21,579 bases of DNA from Betaproteobacteria bacterium (GTDB lineage Bacteria; Pseudomonadota; Gammaproteobacteria; Burkholderiales; SG8-39): NCBI GenBank assembly GCA_009693435.1, contig SHXF01000070.1, positions 1-21,579 of the forward strand, given 5' to 3'. Positions within the stretch are counted from its first letter, which is position 1. Each line of letters opens with the position of its first letter. A program made the position numbers and the translations under genes. This document shows, piece after piece, positions 1-7,282 of this stretch. A model generated the notes under the pieces. That model ran no database searches, was not told where the DNA came from, and worked only from the letters and a program-made list of their open reading frames with translations.

Positions 1-221
1 TGTGGCTGGGCGTTATCTGCCTCTTTTAACACTGACCAGATTTCTTAGAGCGGAAATATTCGCCCTTTTGGGGAACGGGGCGCTCGCGAAAATCCTTTCT
101 GAACAATGACATCCTTTATGCGCAGATGGCTTAGAGCGGAGTTATGGTACTGGTGGCGGGCGGGAGGCCAACGCGGTAAATTGGCGGACCGTTTTCGCGC
201 AGCAAGATCGGAGAAGATGCA
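1..221. other. Left-edge region without a recognisable gene
   Basis: I see no recognisable coding region here. A frame open from base 1 stops at 46-48 and could be the last 15 codons of a gene entering from the left, but it is too short to identify. An 11-bp direct repeat (cttagagcgga) occurs at 44-54 and 130-140. A small open frame at 106-225 (39 codons) has no recognisable similarity. The N-terminal half of the Bug gene that follows should lie here but does not, so this looks like foreign or scrambled sequence next to a deletion or insertion junction. Confidence 0.5.
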
Positions 222-689
222 ATGAAGCACAGGCTCGCGGCCGGCATCGCGCTCACGCACGTGCCCTATCGCGGTTGCGCGCCGGCGCTGGTGGACGTCG
301 TGTCCGGACAGGTACCGGTGCTCGTCAACATGCTGGGCAACGCGCTGCCCTTCGACAAGAGCGGCAAAATCCGGCTGCTCGCCACCGCGACACCGCAGCG
401 CCTTGCAGGGTTCCCCAATCTGCCGACGATTGCGGAATCGGGATTTCCGGGTTTCGAGGCATTTCCCTGGTACGGCATATTCGGCCCCGCGGCGCTCGCG
501 AAAGAGGCGCTGGTTCGCCTCAATGCGGAAATCAGCGCCGGCGTGGCCGCGCCCGAGGTGGCGGAGCGGATACGCGCGGTGCAGTTCGAACCCGAGGCCG
601 CGACGCCGGAGAAATTCGCCGAAGTGGTGCGCAACGATCTCGCGCGCTGGACGCGGGTGGTGCGGGACGCGAAAGTCAAAACAGACTGA
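222..689 (+). pseudogene. Bug/TctC solute-binding protein, 5'-truncated remnant
   Basis: This is the C-terminal half of a periplasmic Bug-family (TctC) tricarboxylate-type binding protein. The 155 residues begin just before the family motif HVPYRG (residues 13-18) and continue through the typical 'LPTIAESGFPGFE' stretch to a normal C-terminus ending in a W-x-x-V-V-R-D-A-K helix. Full-length relatives are about 320 residues. The signal peptide and first lobe, including the conserved P-x-R-P-G-A-G type loop, are missing, and the frame is closed upstream by a stop at 177-179. A GGAG (210-213) precedes the ATG, so a fragment could be translated, but it could not be exported or bind ligand like its relatives. 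It ends 14 bases before the monooxygenase gene, suggesting a former Bug-monooxygenase operon that lost its 5' end. Confidence 0.82.
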
Positions 690-703
690 TTTGGAGATTG
701 ACA

Positions 704-1900
704 ATGAACGTAATGATGTTCCACCTCATGCCCTACGCGGATCTGGACCTGCCCGAGGCCGACAAGTACCCGTTCTCGTGGGTGACGCTGCCCAACCGGC
801 TCTACGATCCGAAGAAGGGGCATCTGCTGTACAACCGCTACCTCGACGAACTCGAGTATGCGGAGCAACTCGGATTCGACGGGGTGTGCGTCAACGAGCA
901 TCACCAGACCGCCTACGGCATGATGCCTTCGCCCATCGTCACCGCCTCCGCGCTGGCGCGCCGCACGACGAAGGCGAAGATCTGCATCCTGGGCAGCGCG
1001 CTGCCGCTGCGCAGCCATCCGCTGATGGTCGCAGAAGAGCACGCGATGATCGACAACATCACCGGCGGCCGGCTGATCTCGGGATTCGTGCGCGGCATCG
1101 GCTCGGAGTACCACAGCTTCGGCGTCAACCCGACCAATTCGCTGGAGCGCTTCCAGCAGGCGCACGACCTGATCGTGCGCGCCTGGACCGAACCCGGGCC
1201 GTTCGAATTCCACAGCAAGCATTTCCACGTGGAGTACGTGAATGTCTGGCCGCGCCCCTACCAGCAGCCGCACCCGCCGATCTGGATTCCCTCGCAGGGC
1301 AGCCGCGAGACGGTGGAATTCGCCGCGCATCCGTCGCGCAAGTACACCTACCTGCAGACCTTCAGTCCGATCAAGGCGGTGGAAAAAAACCTGCACCTGT
1401 ACCAGGAGGTGGCGCGGCGCCACGGCTACCAGTCCAGCCCGTCGCAACTGGGCTGGGCCACGCCTTTGTACGTCGGCGAGACCGACGAATCGGCGCTTGC
1501 CGAATGCGCCGTGCACTACGAGAATTTTCGCAACAAGTTCCTCGGCAAGATGTCGCTGGAGATGCTGATGCCGCCGGGGTATACGTCGCGCGAATCGGCC
1601 AAGGCGATCATCGCCGCCAAGACCGTGGCGCACGAGGTAGTGGATACGCGCCGCGCGCATGAACTGGGCATGTTTACCTGCGGTAGCGCCACAACGGTGG
1701 CCGACCTGCTGATCCGCTACATGAAGGACATCGGTTTCGGCAACCTGCTCACCATGCTGCAGTTCGGCACCTTGCCCGCCGACCTCACGCGCCTCAACAT
1801 GGAGCGTTTTGCCCGGGACGTGATGCCGCGCCTGCGCCAGGCGGCGCTGGAACTGCATGGCGATCCGGCGGAAGCCGCCGGGGCGCTGCGCACCGCCTGA
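704..1900 (+). CDS. Luciferase-like (LLM class) flavin-dependent monooxygenase
   Basis: The 398-residue product belongs to the bacterial luciferase-like monooxygenase superfamily, TIM-barrel enzymes that use reduced FMN (or F420) and O2. Family features visible are the N-E-H-H segment at residues 64-67, the G-G-R-L-I-S-G-x-x-R-G segment at 121-131, and the WPRPYQQPHPPIW stretch near 182-194. The ATG at 704 was chosen because GGAG at 693-696 sits seven bases upstream; the longer in-frame extension would run back through the Bug remnant. The gene lies 14 bases downstream of that remnant and was probably co-transcribed with the intact ancestor. The substrate is unknown. No flavin reductase gene is adjacent, so reduced flavin would have to come from elsewhere. 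Confidence 0.9.
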   Translation: MNVMMFHLMPYADLDLPEADKYPFSWVTLPNRLYDPKKGHLLYNRYLDELEYAEQLGFDGVCVNEHHQTAYGMMPSPIVTASALARRTTKAKICILGSALPLRSHPLMVAEEHAMIDNITGGRLISGFVRGIGSEYHSFGVNPTNSLERFQQAHDLIVRAWTEPGPFEFHSKHFHVEYVNVWPRPYQQPHPPIWIPSQGSRETVEFAAHPSRKYTYLQTFSPIKAVEKNLHLYQEVARRHGYQSSPSQLGWATPLYVGETDESALAECAVHYENFRNKFLGKMSLEMLMPPGYTSRESAKAIIAAKTVAHEVVDTRRAHELGMFTCGSATTVADLLIRYMKDIGFGNLLTMLQFGTLPADLTRLNMERFARDVMPRLRQAALELHGDPAEAAGALRTA

Positions 1901-2017
1901 ACGGCAGCCGAGGCAGGCCGCTGGCAGCCATGCGCAAAGTGCGGACGCGCTCTGTATCGAATGCGCGCGGTGCCAGTTGCGCATAGTTTCGAATCCTGAT
2001 TTTGTGCCGAATCCTGC

Positions 2018-2089
2018 TTGTGCCCAATTTTGTGCCCACTCTTGTGCCCAGTCTTGTGCCCAGTCTTGTGCCCACTCTTGTGCCCATTC
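2018..2089. repeat. 12-bp tandem repeat, six units
   Basis: Six consecutive 12-base units start at 2018, 2030, 2042, 2054, 2066 and 2078. All begin ttgtgccca; the last three bases vary (att, ctc, gtc, gtc, ctc, ttc). A diverged seventh unit begins at 2002 and is followed by a 16-base spacing. Because the unit length is a multiple of three, both strands stay open through the array, giving Cys-Ala-x-Ser on plus and G-T-R-V or G-H-K-S type repeats on minus. I found no gene that convincingly uses these frames. Confidence 0.95.
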
Positions 2090-2103
2090 AATGGGTCGAT
2101 TAG

Positions 2104-2142
2104 CCGGTCAATATCGACCGGTTGCCTGACTGTGCCTATAAT
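2104..2142 (+). promoter_or_regulatory. Putative promoter and operator of the di-iron-like gene
   Basis: A perfect inverted repeat, ccggtc (2104-2109) and gaccgg (2116-2121) with a six-base spacer, is followed by a perfect TATAAT at 2137-2142. No good -35 hexamer is seen at normal spacing; the inverted repeat occupies that position. This would suit an activator- or repressor-controlled promoter whose binding site overlaps -35. The gene's ATG is 33 bases after the -10. Confidence 0.45.
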
Positions 2143-2175
2143 TTGCATGTTTTCACCGACACAAAGGAGTGCACC

Positions 2176-3006
2176 ATGCCCGCAAGCGCCCATCTGAACA
2201 GACTCATCGATATGGCCGCGCCGTTTTGGGCGGCTGAAGCGGAAGTCGTCGGCTCGTATTTCGCCTCCCCGAAGCGCACCCGCGAGACCGACCTCGCCTG
2301 GCTGGCGCTGCAGTGCTACAAGGAATTCTGGGGTGCCAGCATGGACGACAGGAACAAGGGTTTATTCCTCGGGCCGATCGAAGGCCTGCTGGAGAACTTC
2401 AAGAAGATAGACACGGACCTCGACCGCCATGAAGTACAGGATATCCTTGAGGGGCTGTGGGCCGAGTTCTCGCACTACGTGGCCTTTGCCGATGCCTACG
2501 ATGCGATGGCGCTGCCGGGCACGCCGAAGCTGAATCCTTTTTCGCTGCGCGAGATGCTCAAGGAAAACGGCGGCCGCAAGGAAGACGATGAACTGACCGC
2601 GCTGCGCGTGTCGCACAAGGACAAATACGGCGCGATCGGTATGCGCGCGCTGCGCTTCACCGAAGGCGGCTACTGCACGCTATTCTCGGAGGGCATGAAG
2701 CTGAAAGGGAAGCCCCGCCCGGGATTCGAGAAGGCGGATCTTGCCATCGCGAAGGCATGCGAGCGTGTCTACGACGACGAGTTCGGCCACATGCTGAAAG
2801 GCGTAACCGGGCTGGACGAAGAGAACCTGACCGAGGAACAGTGGAAGCTGATGGGCGACCTGTCACTGATGCAGTTGCGAGGTCGCATCCTGATGCGCAA
2901 TGCCCAGTTCGGCTACCCGGTGGGCCCGGCGCGGGTGGAAGAGATGCGCGCCGGCAAGTGCAAGCCGCTGGTGTTCGATTACGAACGGGCGAAGCTGGCC
3001 GCCTGA
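2176..3006 (+). CDS. Uncharacterised protein with ferritin-like di-iron ExxH pattern
   Basis: A 276-residue soluble protein with no signal peptide. I do not recognise a named family. It contains two ExxH motifs, E97-F-S-H100 and E202-F-G-H205, each in a predicted helix, with additional helix glutamates at E50 and E163. This E...ExxH...E...ExxH order is the ligand set of ferritin-like four-helix-bundle di-iron proteins, so oxygen or peroxide activation at a di-iron centre is a reasonable inference. The ATG is well supported: AAAGGAG at 2163-2169 with a six-base gap. The gene stands alone between the repeat array and convergent rhlE, with its own -10 element. Alternatively the ExxH pairs could be structural only. 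Function unknown. Confidence 0.8.
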   Translation: MPASAHLNRLIDMAAPFWAAEAEVVGSYFASPKRTRETDLAWLALQCYKEFWGASMDDRNKGLFLGPIEGLLENFKKIDTDLDRHEVQDILEGLWAEFSHYVAFADAYDAMALPGTPKLNPFSLREMLKENGGRKEDDELTALRVSHKDKYGAIGMRALRFTEGGYCTLFSEGMKLKGKPRPGFEKADLAIAKACERVYDDEFGHMLKGVTGLDEENLTEEQWKLMGDLSLMQLRGRILMRNAQFGYPVGPARVEEMRAGKCKPLVFDYERAKLAA

Positions 3007-3060
3007 TCCTTCGCAATCCTTCGCAGTTTTTGCGAAACCCCGCCGGCGCATCCGCGCCGG
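3006..3060. terminator. Hairpins between convergent genes
   Basis: Between the di-iron-like gene and rhlE there is a tandem 10-bp duplication (atccttcgca at 3006-3015 and 3016-3025), a small hairpin ttcgca/tgcgaa (3020-3025 and 3031-3036, loop gtttt) and a perfect 7-bp hairpin ccggcgc/gcgccgg (3043-3049 and 3054-3060). Neither has a clean T-tract, so a shared bidirectional terminator is plausible but not proven. Confidence 0.45.
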
Positions 3061-3102
3061 TCGGGTCCTCTGGATAACCGCGCGGATACTCGCGCGAGAT
3101 TA

Positions 3103-4443
3103 TTAGTACGGACGCGCGCTGGAACGCGCCGGGCGCGCCGACCCGGCGGAGCGCGTAGAAGGCCGGCTCGGGCGACGGTATTCAGGCCGCGCATTGCGGC
3201 TGTCGTTGTTGCGTGCGCTGTTGCGTGCATTGTTGCCAGCATTGTTGCCGCCGTTTTTGCGGCCATGGTTCGCGTTGGCGCCGCGCGACTTGCCAGGCGC
3301 GTATTCCCGCTTGCCCTTGGGTTCCAGGCCCGCGATCACGCTCACCGCGATGGGCTGCGTAGTGTAGCGCTCGATGCTCTTCACCAGGCCGTGCTCTCGA
3401 TGACCCGCAAAGCTGATGGCAATGCCGGTGCGGCCGGCGCGACCGGTGCGGCCGATGCGATGCACATAGTCCTCGGCCTGCTTCGGCAAATCGAAATTGA
3501 TGACGTGGGATATGCCCGGCACGTCCAGTCCGCGCGCCGCCACGTCGGTGGCCACCATGATGCGCACCCGTCCCTGGCGCATCGCCTGCAGCGAACGGTT
3601 GCGGTCGCCCTGGCTCATGTCGCCGTGCAACGCGCGGGCGGCGTGGCCCTGCTGGCGCAATTCACCCGACAACTGCTCGGCCGAGCGCTTGGTGGCGGTG
3701 AACACCAGTGCTTGCGTGAGGTTGACGTCGCGCAGCAGCGAATCCAGCAGGCGCGACTTATGGCCGATGTCGTCGGCGAACAGCAGACTCTGATCGATCA
3801 TCGGACGCTCGGCCGCGGTGGCGTTGATCTGCACCCGCGTGGCGTTGCGCGTCACTCTTTGCGCCAGCCTGCCCACGATGCCCTCCAGCGTCGCCGAGAA
3901 CAGCATCGTCTGGCGCGTAGCGGGGGCCTTCGCGATGATGAGTTCGATGTCTTCGATGAAACCCATGTCGAGCATGCGGTCGGCTTCGTCCAGCACCAGC
4001 ACTTCCAGTTTCGACAGGTCAACGCTGTTGCGGCGGATGTGGTCGAGCAGCCGGCCCGGCGTGGCGACAATGATGTCCACTTTCTGTTTCAGCGCGCGGA
4101 ATTCAAAGCCCATGGGCGTGCCGCCGACGATGCCCACGCTGCGCGCGCGCAGGAACCTGCCGTAGGTCTCGGTGGCGCGCAGCACCTGCGCTGCCAGTTC
4201 GCGGGTCGGGGTCAGCACCAGCACGCGCGGCTGCTTGCCCGGAGAAGGCTGAGAGAGGCGTTGCAGAAAAGGCAACACGAAGGCGGCGGTCTTGCCGCTG
4301 CCGGTCTGCGAGGAGACCAGCAGATCGTTGCCGGCGATGGCCGCCGGAATCGATTTCGCCTGCACCGGGGTGGGTTCGGTATAACCCGCGGCTTCGATGG
4401 CCTTGAGGATGTCGGAATTCAAACCTAGCGCTGAAAAATACAT
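3103..4443 (-). CDS. rhlE: DEAD-box ATP-dependent RNA helicase, RhlE type
   Basis: A 446-residue RNA helicase that unwinds RNA duplexes and assists ribosome assembly or RNA turnover in the cytoplasm. All core motifs are present: the Q-motif region (P24-T-P-V-Q), Walker A SQTGSGKT (45-52), PTRELA (79-84), DEAD (152-155), SAT (183-185) and HRIGRTGR (328-335). The core is followed by a disordered basic tail from about residue 385, rich in Asn, Arg and Ser, as is usual in betaproteobacterial RhlE proteins; its DNA contains short repeats of tgttgc on the plus strand. An AGGAAAAGG-like ribosome binding site precedes the ATG. It is a single-gene unit, convergent with the di-iron-like gene, and has an unusually long upstream leader. 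Confidence 0.95.
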   Translation of the reverse strand: MYFSALGLNSDILKAIEAAGYTEPTPVQAKSIPAAIAGNDLLVSSQTGSGKTAAFVLPFLQRLSQPSPGKQPRVLVLTPTRELAAQVLRATETYGRFLRARSVGIVGGTPMGFEFRALKQKVDIIVATPGRLLDHIRRNSVDLSKLEVLVLDEADRMLDMGFIEDIELIIAKAPATRQTMLFSATLEGIVGRLAQRVTRNATRVQINATAAERPMIDQSLLFADDIGHKSRLLDSLLRDVNLTQALVFTATKRSAEQLSGELRQQGHAARALHGDMSQGDRNRSLQAMRQGRVRIMVATDVAARGLDVPGISHVINFDLPKQAEDYVHRIGRTGRAGRTGIAISFAGHREHGLVKSIERYTTQPIAVSVIAGLEPKGKREYAPGKSRGANANHGRKNGGNNAGNNARNSARNNDSRNARPEYRRPSRPSTRSAGSARPARSSARPY

Positions 4444-4816
4444 GACTGCCTTTTCCTAAACATGGGGCCGCGACCCTGCCTGCGCGTGGCGCGCGGGACA
4501 AGGCTGCAACAGCGAATTCGCCCGGCCGGGGCTTTGGCAAGCACACCGCAGGTACGGATCGCAATAATCAATCGGCGCCGAACCGCAAACTGCCAACGCC
4601 GATCAACTGGAAGGGCTAAGGGAAGGGTCAGGCAAGATAACAACGCTGTGCGAACCGGCGTTCACCGCTGGTTTCCCCTGCAGGATGCTGCCGAGACAGG
4701 GATGCTGCATTGCACAACAAAGCGCATTATACACATGAGTTGTTGTCGCTGCGAGCATTGTTTTTATTCAGTTTTCAAACAAGCGGGAGATACAAGCGGG
4801 AGATACAGGCGGGAGA
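4444..4816 (-). promoter_or_regulatory. Long rhlE upstream region with putative promoter
   Basis: A 373-base gap without a convincing gene. On the minus strand a perfect TATAAT lies at 4726-4731 (read as attata on plus), but no clear -35 is present. If used, it would give rhlE a leader of roughly 275 nt. The leader would contain an imperfect hairpin (4653-4660 with 4666-4673, loop ttcac) and a 10-bp palindrome (cccggccggg, 4521-4530). Long structured leaders are known for cold-shock and helicase genes; here it is inferred only from spacing. Confidence 0.4.
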
Positions 4817-4817
4817 T
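4779..4817. repeat. 13-bp tandem repeat, three units
   Basis: Three consecutive 13-base copies of acaagcgggagat begin at 4779, 4792 and 4805; the third differs by one base (acaggcgggagat). The last base of the array is the last base of the TGA stop codon of the minus-strand GlcG/HbpS-like gene, so the array begins exactly at that gene's 3' end. Confidence 0.95.
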
Positions 4818-5344
4818 CACAGCTTCCGATCCGCCAACCCGGCCTTGTCATAGAGCGCATTGATATGGTCTTTCACGTCCTGCGGCGTCGTGTCGTGGGC
4901 CGCGCGATGCGCCCAGCCGACCTTCTGCCGCGCGTACCGACCCATCGCTTCGTCCTGGTCGGAGGTGCCGCCGCTGATGCCGTAGGCGCCTATCATGTCG
5001 TCGCCGCGGAACACCGGCGCGCAGCCTCCCGAGGCCACCACGCGGCCGCCCGTGAGCACCGAGGTATTCACCATCATCTGCGGATTGCGTTCCTTGAACC
5101 ATTGCTGGATCACCAGCCCGTCGGGAAAGCGCGGGCTCATGGAACGGAAGGCGGCCATGGTGAATGCCTTGGCCATGGCGATTTCCGCGGTGATGAATCC
5201 CGCGTCGTCCATGCGTTCCATGGCGAGCATGTGGCCTTCCGCATTGGCCAGGGCGATGGACACCGGCACGCGCATCTCCTCGGCCTTCTCGGTGACGGCG
5301 AGGATGAACGCGCGGCATTCGACGATACGCAATTTTTCCGTCAT
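4817..5344 (-). CDS. GlcG/HbpS-like heme-degrading domain protein (DUF336)
   Basis: The 175-residue product matches the GlcG/HbpS (DUF336) family, small alpha/beta proteins found in glycolate-utilisation loci and as heme-binding sensors; their exact activity is mostly unknown. Recognisable features are A-K-A-F-T-M (58-63), S-G-G-C-A-P-V (105-111) and the glycine-rich G-A-Y-G-I-S-G-G-T-x-D-Q-D (119-131) near the C-terminus. Length is slightly above the usual 140-160. The ATG at 5344 is preceded by AGGAG with an 11-base gap. It is transcribed divergently from a Bug binding-protein gene across 66 bases, so the two probably share control; family members often sit beside such catabolic or uptake genes. 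Confidence 0.88.
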   Translation of the reverse strand: MTEKLRIVECRAFILAVTEKAEEMRVPVSIALANAEGHMLAMERMDDAGFITAEIAMAKAFTMAAFRSMSPRFPDGLVIQQWFKERNPQMMVNTSVLTGGRVVASGGCAPVFRGDDMIGAYGISGGTSDQDEAMGRYARQKVGWAHRAAHDTTPQDVKDHINALYDKAGLADRKL

Positions 5345-5410
5345 GGGTTGATTCGCTCCTGTGCCGTGGGGTCTAATGGACAGGACAGTATACGGGGAGT
5401 GGCGGCATTG
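5345..5410. promoter_or_regulatory. Short divergent promoter region
   Basis: Only 66 bases separate the divergent GlcG/HbpS-like and Bug genes. A TATACT-like element on the minus strand (around 5387-5392) and an overlapping ggacaggacag direct repeat (5378-5388) are visible. The plus-strand ribosome binding site GGGGAG is at 5394-5399. No strong -35 is evident for either direction. Confidence 0.35.
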
Positions 5411-6400
5411 ATGATGTTCCGGTTCAGCCGATTCATGAAAGGCCTGCTCGCGTGCGCGTGCCTGTTGCACGCGAACGGCATGGTATCCAGCGCCTGCGCA
5501 CAGGCCTGGCCGGCGAAGCCCATCCGCCTGGTCATCGGCTTTCCGCCCGGCAGCGCCGCCGATGTCGTAGCCCGCATGGTCGCGCCCCGGATCGGCGAGG
5601 GAATCGGCCAGCAGGTGCTGATCGAGCACAAGCCCGGCGCGGGCAGCAGCATCGCCGCAGAAGGGGTGGTGCGCGCGGCTCCGGACGGCTACACGCTGTT
5701 GCTGGGATCGGCCGCCAACATCATCAACACCAGCATCAACAAGAACCTCACCTTCGACTTCGCCCGCGATCTCGCACCGATCGCGCCCCTGGCCATCCTG
5801 CCGACGATCCTGGTGGTTCATCCGTCGGTGGCGGCGCGCACGGTGCCGGAACTGATAGCGGTGGCAAGGGCGAAAGCGGGCGAGATGAGCTTCGGTTCCT
5901 CCGGCAACGGCACGGTGCCGCATTTGTCGGGTGAACTGTTCAACACCATGACCGGGGTGAAACTGGTTCATGTGCCCTACAAGGGGACGCCGCAGGCGGT
6001 GACGGACCTGCTCTCAGGACGCATCCAGCTGATGTTCTCGCCGGCCTCCACGGTGTTGCCGCACATCAAGGCGGGCAGCTTGCGCGCGCTGGCATCGACG
6101 GGATCGCAGCGTTCCAGCGTGGCGGCGGATCTGCCGACGGTGGCCGAGGCGGGCGTCGCGGGATTCGAGACAGCGCTGTGGTTCGCGCTGATGGCGCCCG
6201 CCGCGACGCCGCCCGATATCCTGGACCGGCTGCAGCGGGAATCCTCGCGCGTGCTGGCCCTCGCGGAGCTGAAAGCGCAGTTCGCCGCACAGGGCATCGA
6301 CACCATGGCCGGCTCGCGCGAACAACTGGCCGCCTACATACGCCAGGAAACGGAGAAATGGGCGAGAGTGGTGCAGGTATCGGGGGCGAGGAGCGACTAG
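5411..6400 (+). CDS. Bug/TctC family periplasmic solute-binding protein
   Basis: A complete 329-residue Bug-family receptor, exported to the periplasm to bind carboxylic acids or similar small ligands. It has an N-terminal hydrophobic signal (about residues 9-31, with an AxA-type site before W-P-A-K-P-I-R), the conserved P-G-A-G-S-S loop in the first lobe, and the H-V-P-Y-K-G motif in the second. The tandem ATG at 5411/5414 was chosen; a TTG at 5408 is better spaced from GGGGAG (5394-5399) and cannot be excluded. No TctA/TctB membrane genes adjoin it, so it is an orphan receptor. Ligand unknown; the divergent GlcG/HbpS-like partner is the only hint. Confidence 0.93.
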   Translation: MMFRFSRFMKGLLACACLLHANGMVSSACAQAWPAKPIRLVIGFPPGSAADVVARMVAPRIGEGIGQQVLIEHKPGAGSSIAAEGVVRAAPDGYTLLLGSAANIINTSINKNLTFDFARDLAPIAPLAILPTILVVHPSVAARTVPELIAVARAKAGEMSFGSSGNGTVPHLSGELFNTMTGVKLVHVPYKGTPQAVTDLLSGRIQLMFSPASTVLPHIKAGSLRALASTGSQRSSVAADLPTVAEAGVAGFETALWFALMAPAATPPDILDRLQRESSRVLALAELKAQFAAQGIDTMAGSREQLAAYIRQETEKWARVVQVSGARSD

Positions 6401-6430
6401 AGCAAAACGCAGCGGCTGCCGTAAACATAA

Positions 6431-6444
6431 CGAACTTTTGTTCG
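6431..6444. promoter_or_regulatory. Palindromic operator-like site upstream of the catabolic run
   Basis: A perfect inverted repeat cgaac-tttt-gttcg lies in an AT-rich stretch 104 bases before the start codon of the MBL-fold gene. It is well placed for an operator of the downstream genes. A spaced TATA-like region (around 6470-6505) follows, but I cannot fix a promoter. Confidence 0.4.
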
Positions 6445-6547
6445 ACAAGCTGCCCGGTAATCGGATATGTACGAGCATACTTATTATTGAAAAACATATA
6501 GCATTTCCCGAGAAACATACCATTCACGCTGCGAAAGGATTGATTTC

Positions 6548-7282
6548 ATGAGCACCCAGGCAGGCACCCGGACACGCGTCGACGAGATTGCCGACGGCAT
6601 CCATCGCATCAGCACCCCGGTGTTGCCTCCGGATTTTCCCGGAGGCTTCACCTTCAACCAGTTCCTGATCGTCGACGACGAGCCGCTGCTGTTCCATACC
6701 GGCATGAACCGCATCTTCCCCGCAGTGCGGGACGCGGTGGCGGGCATCATCCCGCTGGAGCGGCTGCGCTACGTGTCGTTCTCGCATGGTGAAGCCGACG
6801 AGTGCGGCGCGCTCAATGCCTTTCTGGGCGTTGCGCCGAACGCGATTCCGCTGTGCAGCCTGGTTGCGGGGCGCTCGGCGATAGACTATTCGCTGCGGCC
6901 GCCGCGCAGCATGCGCCACGGCGAACGCCTTTCACTGGGCCGCCACACGGTGCAGTGGCTGGACGCACCGCACGTGCCCCACGGCTGGGATTGCGGCTAT
7001 CTGTTCGAGGAACTGACGCGCACGTTGTTTTGCGGCGACCTGTTTACCCAGCCCGGCGCCGAGCACGCGCCGCTTACCGAGGGCGACATACTGGCGAGCA
7101 GCGAGGCGATGCGCAGCAAGATGAACTATTACGCGCTGTCCCGGGACACGCGCAAGCTGCTGCGGCAACTGGCCGACACGCGGCCGGCACTGCTCGCCTG
7201 CATGCACGGGTCGGCGTGGCGGGGCGACGGCGAGCAACTGCTGATGGCGCTCGCCGATGCGCTGGAAGGGGTGAGCGCATGA
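6548..7282 (+). CDS. MBL-fold protein with di-iron type (HxExD) metal site
   Basis: A 244-residue cytoplasmic metallo-beta-lactamase-fold protein. Instead of the usual hydrolase HxHxDH it carries H80-G-E82-A-D84-E, the HxExD arrangement of the oxygen-binding di-iron (flavodiiron, FDP-like) branch. Other expected ligands are present: H142 or H145 in P-H-V-P-H-G, D164 in C-G-D-L-F, and H220 in C-M-H-G-S. There is no flavodoxin domain, so this is a stand-alone ODP-like domain. The start is supported by AAAGGA at 6534-6539. It is the first gene of the plus-strand run and overlaps the next gene by four bases (ATGA), indicating translational coupling. Whether it reduces O2 or NO, or is a hydrolase, is not determined by sequence. 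Confidence 0.85.
   Translation: MSTQAGTRTRVDEIADGIHRISTPVLPPDFPGGFTFNQFLIVDDEPLLFHTGMNRIFPAVRDAVAGIIPLERLRYVSFSHGEADECGALNAFLGVAPNAIPLCSLVAGRSAIDYSLRPPRSMRHGERLSLGRHTVQWLDAPHVPHGWDCGYLFEELTRTLFCGDLFTQPGAEHAPLTEGDILASSEAMRSKMNYYALSRDTRKLLRQLADTRPALLACMHGSAWRGDGEQLLMALADALEGVSA

Larger units (their letters stand above)
1901..2175. other. Intergenic region holding tandem repeats and a promoter
   Basis: A 275-base gap between two plus-strand genes. It holds the 12-bp tandem array (2018-2089), an inverted repeat and -10-like element (2104-2142) and a strong ribosome binding site at 2163-2169, described separately. No clear intrinsic terminator for the monooxygenase gene is visible. Confidence 0.7.

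Noticed and set aside
266..1984. 572-codon minus-strand frame opposite the monooxygenase
   Set aside because: No recognisable motif, and the opposite strand encodes a clear luciferase-like enzyme with a ribosome binding site.
2002..2089. Tandem units considered as a CRISPR array
   Set aside because: Units are 12 bases and contiguous, without unique spacers, and there are no cas genes.
3265..4428. 387-codon plus-strand frame opposite rhlE
   Set aside because: Antisense to all helicase motifs, with no domain of its own.
6431..6444. SOS (LexA) control of the catabolic run
   Set aside because: The palindrome matches a Gram-positive LexA box, not the betaproteobacterial one, and the genes have no link to DNA repair.
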